Origin: Phlegmacium glaucopus
Lineage: Eukaryota > Basidiomycota > Agaricomycetes > Agaricales > Cortinariaceae
Assembly: GCA_015039465.1 (NCBI GenBank)
Contig: MU130299.1
Span: 1 to 64,000, forward strand
Reading direction: 5' to 3'
Length of the DNA stretch: 64,000 nucleotides
Under the pieces are notes generated by a model. That model worked only from the letters and a program-made list of their open reading frames with translations. It did no database searches and had not been told where the DNA came from. Position 1 is the first letter of the stretch. Every line of letters begins with the position of its first letter. The position numbers and the translations under genes are program-made. Shown one piece after another: positions 11,028 through 19,022 of the stretch.

Positions 11028-12497
11028 TTATTTGTTGCCAGTCGTTCGAGGTGGAGGGATGTGGATTGAAGTGAGAGTTGTTGCCATCGCGGTGTGGGGG
11101 AGGACTGATGTGGGTGGGACGTGGTGGGTACTGTTGGCGTGAGACTGCGATGGTGGGAAAGGGTTAATTTCCGTTGCTTGAGGGTTTGAATCGAGAAGTA
11201 GTCTCCACGTTTTCGGTTTGTGTGTTGGGAAAAATCTATATTTGGTTTCTGGAATGCGTAAGTGAAGCTTTTTGGTTTCTTTGATGAAAAAAGGACAGCC
11301 TCTATCCGCTGTGCCGTGTCCCTTGACCATGTCAGCTGGACAGTTAGCACAAATAAAGTTAGCTGTATCATTAATGATGCAGTCGGCTGTTCTGTGGGTG
11401 CCCATGCATCTTCTGCAGGTATCCGTCAGTGTTTTACATTCCGTGGTGAGGTGACCAAACTTCTGGCATTTTAGGCACCTTTTGGGTTCTGGGAGTAGCT
11501 TCTGGATTGCGACGCGTTTACCTTCAATAAAGAGCCCATGTTTGATAGCGTGATTGGCTGGTTGTTTGGAACTGAAAGCGAATATAACGTGAGCCACGTG
11601 TTGTGTCTCGCTTTGTAGTTGTCTGGGTTTTATGTATTTGGAGGACACGATGGCGCCAGTATTAATACCACTGTCGTCCTCTATTTTCGAATGGGTGAAG
11701 TCGAGACCGGGTTCATAAGTGGTCGGAACAAATTCTGCTAGAACATAATAGAGACGACTCTTGATGTTAGAAGTCCCGTCAAAGTGAGCTTTGAAAGCTT
11801 CCTGTGTCTCCGGTTGTCTCAACCAGTCAACCGCTTCCTTCGATGTGAGTTGGTATAAGATGTTACTGTTTCTAGCTATCTTTGCTCCGATGAATTTGAC
11901 GTTGTCGGGTTTGTCTTCTGAGTTGTCCCCCATCAGATCCAGAGCTGTATTGGCCTTAGCGACTAGTTCTTTTTCGGTAAGTCTGTCTGTGGTCGAAATG
12001 GTACCTTTGTGATTCCTTTGTACGAGGAGTTGGCGGTCGTTTGTCTGGCTCCGTGTGACCACCGTGAGGTGCACATTTGGGACTAGATGGGTTTGGGCTA
12101 TTTCCGCGTATGAGCGCGGAGTTGTAGTGGTGGTTGTGGTGCATGGTGGTGTTTTGTCGTTTAGTTCTTGAGTAACTTGGGTGATTTTATCAGAAATTTC
12201 TGCGCATTTGTCTTTGAGGTCGGCCATGGTGGATGTGATTTCTTTGGCTGTTCGCATAACATTTTCGACTGCATCCCTCATTGTTTCCACTTGCGAGTTA
12301 TAAGCGTCCATCTGTTCTGTAAGCTGTGCCTTTACAGTGGAGGCCAAGACTTCTGCCGTGTGGTGTATACCAATGTCTGTGACTACGAACGCGAAGGCTC
12401 TGATGATGTCGGTCATAGTTTTTGAGAGTTTTGCCCCATAGGCAAACTGCAGCATAGCATGTGAGAGGTCTGAGGGATTGACTGGCTCACCCGGCAT
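11028..12497 (-). CDS. LINE ORF1, gag-like nucleic-acid-binding protein
   Basis: An uninterrupted 489-residue ORF starting MPGEPVNPSD. The N-terminal third is helical (coiled-coil-like, residues about 60-115). A Thr-rich linker follows near 120. The centre is an RNA-recognition-like region, and near 330-400 three zinc-knuckle-like motifs occur in a row (CLKCQKFGHLTTEC, CRRCMGTHRTADC, and a third CANC...GHG...C). This is the usual ORF1 of Tad1-type fungal LINEs, which coats the element RNA. The stop is 13 bases from element B, so the true C-terminus may lie beyond it. Whether it is expressed cannot be judged. Confidence 0.8.
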   Translation of the reverse strand: MPGEPVNPSDLSHAMLQFAYGAKLSKTMTDIIRAFAFVVTDIGIHHTAEVLASTVKAQLTEQMDAYNSQVETMRDAVENVMRTAKEITSTMADLKDKCAEISDKITQVTQELNDKTPPCTTTTTTTPRSYAEIAQTHLVPNVHLTVVTRSQTNDRQLLVQRNHKGTISTTDRLTEKELVAKANTALDLMGDNSEDKPDNVKFIGAKIARNSNILYQLTSKEAVDWLRQPETQEAFKAHFDGTSNIKSRLYYVLAEFVPTTYEPGLDFTHSKIEDDSGINTGAIVSSKYIKPRQLQSETQHVAHVIFAFSSKQPANHAIKHGLFIEGKRVAIQKLLPEPKRCLKCQKFGHLTTECKTLTDTCRRCMGTHRTADCIINDTANFICANCPADMVKGHGTADRGCPFFIKETKKLHLRIPETKYRFFPTHKPKTWRLLLDSNPQATEINPFPPSQSHANSTHHVPPTSVLPHTAMATTLTSIHIPPPRTTGNK

Positions 12498-12770
12498 GAT
12501 ATATTCTCACGTACATAGTAGGGCTATGGCCTGCTCTTTGTTACGTATGTCTGTCATGGTGCCTTCTGCTTCTTCGAGTTCTCTTCTCGACTTCTTTATT
12601 GTGGTTGTAATGCTTTTATGTCTTGTCTGGGGTTGGGAATTGCTAGTGGTATGCGACATGTCTGGAAGGTATATGGAAATAATGCTATGCTACTCTCTGT
12701 TCTAGGTTACTGCCCTCAACTCGACGGTACGAGACCGTGAGAAAAAAGTGTGAGGTGGCAGTACTAGATC
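12498..12770 (-). other. LINE 5' leader
   Basis: No ORF continues through this stretch. It lies between the start of ORF1 and resumption of DIRS reverse-transcriptase sequence near 12775, so it is best read as the LINE 5' UTR with its internal promoter. The exact 5' end is not marked by a visible duplication. Confidence 0.5.
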
Positions 12771-12874
12771 AAGAGGCGTCCGGATTTACTGTTTGGCATG
12801 GTTTCTCCTCTGAACCAGAGGCGACCTCTGTCATGTAGCTCACCTCCATTGTGGCTGATGCTGCAAGCTCAGTC

Positions 12875-13275
12875 TGTTAGGGCAACTGCGACACTGACTT
12901 AGTCAAGCTAGCAGGGGATCCAAAGTTAATAATATTTCAGAAAAGATATCTACAAGTGACTTACCTAGCAGGGGATCCAAAGAGGAAAGGATGGGGATCC
13001 CTGCTAGGCTGGGGGTATTTAAGTACTAATATGGACATAACAGAGATATAAAATAAATAAAGGAATGATATGATAATAATTAATTAATTAAATAAGAAGT
13101 GGTGTGATGTGAAAAATAGAAATAAAAGACGGAGCGAAATGGAGGATCGGAGTCAGAGCGGAACTATGGGGTTCCAGAGTAAACCGGTGACGGAAGCGGA
13201 GTTGGACAGAAGGTCGGAGGTTGTCAGAAAGGCGGGATGTATGATTCTAAGGTTGAAATTGAGTGTCCCCTAACA
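12875..13275 (+). mobile_element. Solo LTR E1 (401 bases), TSD CAGTC
   Basis: TGTTAGGG...CCCCTAACA, flanked by perfect CAGTC duplications (12870-12874, 13276-13280). Inside, TAGCAGGGGATCC occurs twice in direct and once in inverted orientation. A TATA-like AGATATAAAATAAATAAAGG follows near 13044. Compared with E2 it lacks 12 bases near the 3' end and carries scattered substitutions. Confidence 0.88.
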
Positions 13276-13361
13276 CAGTCCTTGCGACTTTAATTATAAT
13301 CAGCAAGGAATTTTTTGAGCATGTGAACAAAAAAGTGGTCGTTGACCCACTTTGAGAGGGG

Positions 13362-13774
13362 TGTTAGGGCAACTGCAACGCTGACTTAGTCAAGCTAGCA
13401 GGGGATCCAAAGTTAATAATATTTCAGAAAAGATATCTACAAGTGACTTACCTAGCAGGGGATCCAAAGAGGAAAGGATGGGGATCCCTGCTAGGCTGGG
13501 GGTGTTTAAGTACTAATATGGACATAACGGAGATATAAAATAAATAAAGGAATGATACGATAATAATTAATTAATTAAATAAGAAGTGGTGCGATATGAA
13601 AAATAGAAATAAAAGACGGAGCAAAACAGAGGACCGGAGTCAGAACGGAACTACGGGATTCCAGAGTAAACCGGTGACGGAAGCGGAGTTGGACGGAAGG
13701 TCGGAGGTCGTCGGAAAGGTGGGGTGTATGATTCTAGAGTTGAGGTTTGGGTTAAAGTCGGGTGTCCCCTAACA
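13362..13774 (+). mobile_element. Solo LTR E2 (413 bases), TSD AGGGG
   Basis: Same family and orientation as E1, with perfect AGGGG duplications (13357-13361, 13775-13779). Only 86 bases of DIRS sequence separate E1 and E2. Because each has its own duplication, they are two insertions and not one element with two LTRs. Confidence 0.88.
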
Positions 13775-14193
13775 AGGGGTCCAATTCCAGTTGAATGTAT
13801 GATTTGAGCTCCAGCGTCACCAATCTGGCCATAACAGCCCGGACCAGAGGCAAGCCCAAAACAATCTCTGGTGTCAATGCCAAAACTATCTTCACCTTCA
13901 AGCCGAACAACAATACCCGGCCATTGAGAAGGCCTAATTGGAATTGTCCTGTAGGCTTCTTTGACGTTGCGTACCGCAGCCTGAGAGCCGGGAGGGAGAC
14001 GAAAGAGTAGCAAGGAGATGACTGCGAACGTGCCCCATGTGCAGGGGTAGAGGTTAGAGTTGATGGCGCTGTTGATGGAGCGTGTGGTTTCGGAGGGATT
14101 GTGAGGGAAAGAAAGGTTCTGTATGAGACAAAGCTTTGCGGGGTTATGTGGCTTTGGAATAAGGTTGAGTGGGGATGTCTGGAAAGGGCTGAG

Positions 14194-14606
14194 TGTTAGG
14201 GGACACCCGACTTTAACCCAAACCTCAACTCTAGAATCATACACCCCACCTTTCCGACGACCTCCGACCTTCCGTCCAACTCCGCTTCCGTCACCGGTTG
14301 ACTCCGGAATCCCATAGTTCCGCTCCGACTCCGGTCCTCCGATTCACTCCGTCTTTTATTTCTATTTTTCATATCACACCACTTCTTATTTAATTAATTA
14401 ATTATTATCGTATCATTCCTTTATTTATTTTATATCTCCGTTATGTCCATATTAGTACTTAAACACCCCCAGCCTAGCAGGGATCCCCATCCTTTCCTCT
14501 TTGGATCCCCTGCTAGGTAAGTCACTTGTAGATATCTTTTCTGAAATATTATTAACTTTGGATCCCCTGCTAGCTTGACTAAGTCAGCGTTGCAGTTGCC
14601 CTAACA
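14194..14606 (-). mobile_element. Solo LTR E3 (413 bases), inverted copy of the E family
   Basis: On the plus strand it reads TGTTAGGGGACACCC...TTGCCCTAACA, the reverse complement of E1/E2. Flanks are CTGAG (14189-14193) and CCGAG (14607-14611), a 5-base duplication with one mismatch. Excision joins VELLLG to PFQTSPL in the DIRS RT. It has the same length as E2 and matches it almost throughout. Confidence 0.85.
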
Positions 14607-16639
14607 CCGAGGAGCAACTCGACCTCGGCTCTAGAAGCTGGGCCGATATAACGGTCCTTATCAAATTCAATTTGTATGATTTCTTCGAAATGACTGCTGA
14701 ATCGGGCAATTGCAGGCCGATTGGGTGGAATGAAAGTATTAATAATAGGAGGTATGCCTGCATCAAAACCAAAATGAATGTCATGCGGTATGTTCAGATA
14801 TTTTGATGCAATCCCAGCTTTTTGTAAGTATTTCGCCCAAGCAACGGGGTTGTAAGGAGATCCTGAATTAATGTGTTTGCAATCAAGAGCATCTTTGAGC
14901 TCCGTGAGTCGTCTTTCCACAACCTGAGCACTCGTGTTTGGAGTCATGAGCGGTAGAGGAACATCTGTTTGGTCTTTGCCAGTCTGAGCAAATGATGGTG
15001 CCTGCTGGGTTGACGAGCCTTCCACTGTCATTTTTTCGGCAGTGGGCAGGGGAACCATCCCAGAGCTTGTCTGAGTTGCAAGCATAGACATTGTGTGCGT
15101 GACAACCGAGGCAGATGGTGCAGGCTGACAAGGCCGATGTTGAGGCTGCACCCTGCTGAAAAGACTGGTTGGTGGTGCGTTGTCTTGAAGTAGCAGGTGC
15201 TGACTGCACTTGAGGAAGCGGTGATTTAGAGCATTTCTGAGGTCTGCAGTTGGACAACCGGCTGGGTAGTGCCAGCTCAGGAGATCTCGAAGGGGATGGA
15301 CCCCTTTTGGCACCCCTACGAGGCGAGTCTAACGAGGATTTTGCTAAGTGTTCCTCGAGACTATAGGTATGAAGGTAAGGTGGGAGCAATAAGATGACAC
15401 AATGAAATTCAAGTAGTAAGTACATAGAGATAGGCAAGACGAGCACATGGATATAAGAGGTATCGGATATACAAGTGGCAATGCATATGAGGGAGCAGCC
15501 GATGACAGAGGCGCAAGGTAACAGCGTACAGAATACACATATATGTACATGTTAGGTGTGATGAATATGATGTGTGATGCAATGGATGCGAAGAATGAAG
15601 CAGGAAGATGCAAGGAAGCAAATGGTGATGCAGGGGAAGCGAGTCCCGAATGTGTGAGGAAGATGTGTCATTGAAGTGATGTCAGTACGAGGGAAGCAAT
15701 CATATTGGAAAAAAGGAATCAGTAACGAGTGGAGAAGATAAAAGGGGAGGACAAGTCTACACACCACATAACGGCCTGAGCCTGACATGAGTTTAAGAGT
15801 GAGGTATGAAGGGCATCTATACGAATGTCGTTGATGATGCTAATATCAAAGGCTTCCGTGTCGTCAGTGGCTTTGAGCGTCTCATGCCACTCTCGGCGGA
15901 CTTGGGCTTGGTATATGATTAAAATGGCGTCTCCATCTATCTGCTGCCTAAGACAATGCCCATCGAGCTGGAGAAAAAAGGTTGCTAAACAGACAACGTG
16001 TTGATCTGGCCAACCTTCTTTGCTCATGTGATGGAGCATGTTATTCTTGGCCATCGTCATTTGGCGCCAGGAAAGGTCTTTGTCTCGGATGACTTTGGAG
16101 GAGGGCCTGAGCGCGACTGTGGGCTTGAGAAGGAGTCAATCATCGGAGGAGGTGAGGGAAAAGGTGTCTTTGGCCACAGTGTGATCGTGCTTCGCAGCTT
16201 CTGCGCATCCTTCAACAGAAAAATAGTGTAGCTTGATGTATTCAAAATCTCGGAGCTTGTTCAAGGCATAGCTGGAGGGTCTTGGAATAACGATGTTGCC
16301 TACTGTTTTGTTCGCAGTGATATTCTTCAATTTTGGTTTCTTCTTCTCTTTCTCGTGACGGTCAGTCTCTTCTTGTTGCATCTTTTCAAGTGCTGCTGCT
16401 AGTTCTTCCTCTTCTTGTACCTGTTGTGCTTCTAACTTGATTTCTTGGTTTGCTTCCAGTTGTCGCTGCCAGTCTACTTTCTTAGCGTTGTTTAAACGCA
16501 TCCAAGCAGCTTTCAAATCAGCAATTATAATGTCGACAGTACGTTCTAGGGTTGCCAGAGGGGTGCATGTTTCGCGGAATTCCTGTGAGTCGAAATCGGG
16601 CGGTTCTGCAGTGTTCGGGTCTTGAGTGATACGTGGCAT
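14607..16639 (-). pseudogene. DIRS-like gag ORF with zinc-finger region
   Basis: The N-terminus (16639) starts MPRITQDPNTAEPPDFDS and has an acidic/Glu-rich helical segment (QQVQEEEELAAALEKMQQEE). It continues in other frames with DLSWRQMTMAKNNML, YQAQVRREWHETLK and FDISIINDIRIDAL. A Cys/His region follows at about 15200-14900 (CTICLGCHAHNVYAC, CSSTAHDSKHECSGCG), then AWAKYLQKAGIASKY, IHFGFDAGIPPI and RAEVELLLG leading into the RT. Frameshifts occur near 16130 and 15300. A segment of about 0.4 kb (about 15355-15760) without coding character interrupts it: either an intron (a GT...AG pair gives a continuous frame) or another insertion. No target duplication was found for it. Confidence 0.72.
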
Positions 16640-16729
16640 GTCGTTTCAATTAAAAGATTTTAACGAAAGGATTTTTTAAATTAAAGGAAAAGAGTGAAAG
16701 GCAGCTCTGAATAGCTTAGGGCAATGAGA

Positions 16730-16775
16730 CGATGACAGTCAAGTGTGAGAATGGATCTCACCTAGAGTGTCATCG
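16730..16775. repeat. 46-base interrupted palindrome upstream of the V-ATPase E gene
   Basis: CGATGACA (16730-16737) pairs with TGTCATCG (16768-16775), and the inner TGTGAGA pairs with TCTCAC. It lies between the 5' end of the DIRS gag and the V-ATPase gene, so it may be a DIRS terminal hairpin or a promoter element. Nothing in the sequence decides between these. The rest of 16640-17045 holds no recognised gene. Confidence 0.5.
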
Positions 16776-17045
16776 CTTATTCAAAGACCGCACCCTCAAC
16801 GCACCCTAGCCCTTCATTCGTACCTTATTACGTGATAGGCTATCAACAAAGCGATCTCGTAGTACAACGTGACAGGCCTTCCAGAAAAGGGAACATTTGG
16901 CTTCTTCATTAGATCCAAACATATTGATCATGTCTCCTTCAGTTGGCCTGCAAGTTGGAAGCAACAACAAGCCCGCAATCACGCCCAGAACCTGCATTCA
17001 AACACACGCCTGACTTATAAAACTCCAGAAACACACTTTTATATC

Positions 17046-18020
17046 ATGGCTTCACGGGCGTTGAATGATGACGAAGTACTCAGTGAGATGAACAAGATGG
17101 TAATCATCCTAATACTTACCTGATTATACCTATCGCCCTAAATTGTACCTTTACAGGTGGCTTTTATTAAGCAGGAGGCGCTTGAGAAAGCTCGTGAGAT
17201 CAGGGTTAAGGCTGATGAAGAGTTTGCTATTGAAAAAGTGAGAAGAGCTGCGCCCCAGCAATACCCCCGCCATTGACATCATCATGGTTAGGCCAAACTT
17301 GTGAAGCAAGAACAACAAGCTATCGACGCCCAGTATGAGAAGAAACGGAAAGGCGCGGAAGTTGCGCAGAAAATGTAAGTTGCAAATGCACTCATTCGAT
17401 TGTGCTAACCACGGCCAATCACGTCGTCATCTAGTGCACAGTCGACAATAACCAACAAATCCCGGCTAAAGCTACTTCACAAACGTGAGGAAATCCTCCA
17501 ACAAATCTTCGCTGCTGTACGGGAACCCGCGGTCCCGCTTCACAAATCCTCTGGTCGTTATGAACAGTTTTTGGAAGGAACCATCACTGAATCCTTCCTC
17601 TATATTCTTGAGCCTAGCGTTGGCATATATTGTCGAGAATCTGATGTCGATATTGTGACGCAGGCAGCGGCAAATGCGGCAAGAGCCTACAAAGAAATAA
17701 GTGGACGAGATATTGAATTTGCTATAGAAGGATCCATCTCTGATGAGGCGTAAGTTGTCCTCTTATCATGATACTTGACGAGGTCACAATTAAAAAAATC
17801 TCATTTTAGGAGTCAAGGTGGGGTGAAATTGGTGAGTGGCACGGGTAGGATCACGCTTGATAACACGATAGAAGAGAGGCTTCGGCTACTGGAAGACAAG
17901 GTCACTTGATTTTCTATTCCTTTGCAGAGAACCTCACAAATGGCTCTTTATTATTAGATGCTACCAGAAATCAGGAAAGAGTTATTCGGGACGAACCCAA
18001 ACCGTAAATTCTTCACATGA
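17046..18020 (+). CDS. VMA4: V-type proton ATPase subunit E
   Basis: Six exons (17046-17099, 17157-17237, 17292-17374, 17435-17749, 17810-17900, 17958-18020) give 228 residues, the usual family length of about 226-233. The start MASRALNDDEVLSEMNKM, the long N-terminal helix (EALEKAREIRVKADEEF, KLVKQEQQAIDAQYEKK) and the C-terminal GGVKLVSGTGRITLDNT, EERLRLLE and LFGTNPNRKF are typical of eukaryotic subunit E. In the V-ATPase, subunit E pairs with G to form peripheral stalks that hold the V1 head against the membrane sector at vacuole and endosome membranes, supporting proton pumping. All introns are GT-AG and 48-60 bases long. The start codon is the only one in frame before the conserved N-terminus. 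No promoter motif is evident. Confidence 0.95.
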
Positions 18021-18195
18021 AAATTCCGCTTAGCTTCAGTGTAGATAGATGCTAGCTGTCGTTCCGTTATTTCTATACCAAGGAATTGTACTGGTGATCG
18101 AGATATTGATTCCGAGCACTGTAAGACAACGCTTAAAAGTACAACCGCAACCGTACGCTTTACAGATTACATGTGTTGCATGAATAAAAAAACAT

Positions 18196-18279
18196 GCATT
18201 AAGAGGGAATCGAACCCCCGGCGGGTCGAGCTAACTCGACGTATGGCAACGACCCAGGTTACCACTACCCCATTAATGC
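18196..18279 (-). tRNA. tRNA-Gly (anticodon GCC) with a 14-base intron
   Basis: On the minus strand GCATTAA pairs with TTAATGC as a 7-bp acceptor stem. A D arm (GGGT...ACCT) follows, then an anticodon stem GGTCG/CGACC, and a T arm (GGGGG TTCGATT CCCTC). The 7-base loop TTGCCA+T carries GCC at 34-36, with A at 37. It is interrupted after position 37 by a 14-base intron (plus-strand 18230-18243), the canonical place for nuclear tRNA introns. Without the intron the molecule is 70 bases. CCA is not encoded, as expected in eukaryotes. Confidence 0.88.
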
Positions 18280-18530
18280 CTCAAAGGCCAAATAGTAATA
18301 GTAATCTGAATTCAGCGGACTAGTCTCTAATAATATATTGCGCGCCACTCGAACCGTAGATTGGTCTTTAAACCTCAGTTTACACTTTGACTAAGCTAAT
18401 CGCTGCGAGGGCCTAGCTTTTCAGCCACGCCTTCTTTCAGGCTCCGGCCTCTCTTAGTCTTACTCCCTCCCCGTTCTTTGGCTACCTAGGCTCGTCCGTC
18501 GTCCGAGGCTCGAGCAGGTGATTAGTCGAC

Positions 18531-18905
18531 ATAAAGCATATCACGTGAATCCCCTTTTAAGGAGATTTTCACTAATACTCTTATCGAGTGCCGACTTCGT
18601 CTCCAGAGTGCACCAGCTACATCACGGTTCGACGGGTATCGATTGATTTTGAGCCAGGATGTTGTGAATGAGTTTGTGCCCTGCAGGGCTATTATAGAGA
18701 GAAGGTTTTTCCAAAATGGTTGGAGAACTTGAAGCAGTGTATTTCATAGATAATAAGAAAATTAAGGTACATATCACAGACGAACGAGTCCAAGAAAAAG
18801 TAGTTATGAGCAATAATGCAGTAGAACGTACTAGACGCGTCGCGTTGAGTTTAGCCACTCACGTGGGTGAGTCTATTGCGACCGACCTGCAGGTGAAAAC
18901 AGACT
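18531..18905 (+). repeat. Dispersed repeat R1, inverted partner of 62266-62712
   Basis: Blocks such as TTGAGCCAGGATGTTGTGAA, CCCTGCAGGGCTAT, AGAGAGAAGGTTTTTC, CAGACGAACGAGTCCAAGAA and CTGCAGGTGAAAACAGACTA recur in reverse complement at 62.3-62.7 kb, in the same order. An ATG-started frame at 18716 (MVGELEAVYFIDN) is partly shared by the other copy but is broken there by a one-base deletion. The element class is unknown. The upstream stretch 18280-18530 holds no gene, and weak similarity to the other copy may extend into it. Confidence 0.75.
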
Positions 18906-19022
18906 ATCATCAGCGGACCGAGAACGTCGACATCGACTAGACCGTCATGGTTTCTTTCATAGTGAGTCTTCAAGCTTCAAGACTTCATCATCTAACCATG
19001 CTCTACACATATACTATTTCAG

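Larger units (their letters stand above)
4215..12770 (-). mobile_element. Tad1-like LINE (non-LTR retrotransposon) inserted in the DIRS RT
   Basis: Minus-strand element with ORF1 (12497-11028, gag-like with zinc knuckles) and ORF2 (9865-4487, APE-type endonuclease, reverse transcriptase, RNase H). This is the layout of fungal Tad1/I-type LINEs. The 3' UTR (about 4486-4215) has no ORF. The 5' part (12498 to about 12770) is a short leader. The DIRS reverse transcriptase is interrupted exactly here: its upstream part ends near 12775 and resumes near 4205, so the LINE landed in it. No target-site duplication could be fixed, so both ends carry an error of about 20 bases. Four solo-LTR-like insertions lie inside. 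Without them the LINE is about 6.2 kb. Confidence 0.85.
12775..14193 (-). pseudogene. DIRS-like RT 5' part, in three pieces between solo LTRs
   Basis: Piece 1 (14193-13775) reads PFQTSPLNLIPKP, NLSFPHNPSETTRSINSAI, GSQAAVRNVKEAYRTIPI, FGLASGPGCYGQIGDAGA and STGIGPL: the fingers and palm of a DIRS reverse transcriptase. Piece 2 (13361-13276) continues SKWVNDHFF. Family members normally have VDDH here, so the second catalytic Asp position is Asn. Piece 3 (12874 to about 12775) holds a diverged continuation (NGGELHDRGRLWFRGE). The frame is continuous across LTR E2 (GPL-SKW, duplication AGGGG) and the LTR E3 junction (VELLLG-PFQT). The RT resumes at 4205 beyond the LINE. Confidence 0.78.
567..16639 (-). 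mobile_element. DIRS-like tyrosine-recombinase retroelement, broken by nested insertions
   Basis: Read on the minus strand, the pieces follow the DIRS order: gag-like ORF (16639-14607), reverse transcriptase (14193-13775, 13361-13276, 12874 to about 12775, then about 4215-3690), RNase H (about 3684-2879) and tyrosine recombinase (1522-567). The pieces are separated by foreign insertions: solo LTRs E1-E3, a LINE of about 8.5 kb and a 1,356-base insertion. Without them the element is about 5 kb, a usual DIRS size. Reading-frame continuity across each insertion, together with short target-site duplications, supports one original element rather than several fragments. DIRS elements integrate with a tyrosine recombinase and leave no target duplication. 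The element's outer ends were not located. It is inactive: frameshifts, stops and a changed RT catalytic residue are visible. Confidence 0.8.

Noticed and set aside
12875..13774. E1 and E2 read as the two LTRs of one short (TRIM-like) element
   Set aside because: Each copy has its own perfect 5-base duplication and the 86 bases between them are DIRS reverse-transcriptase sequence in the right frame.
12875..14606. E-family copies as DNA-transposon MITEs because of the TGTTAGGG/CCCTAACA ends
   Set aside because: TG...CA ends, 5-base duplications of unrelated sequence and an internal TATA box fit solo LTRs better.
18196..18279. tRNA-Ala(TGC) reading using a GGGTC/GACCC anticodon stem
   Set aside because: It puts C at position 37 and breaks standard numbering; the Gly-GCC fold keeps A37 and all invariant bases.
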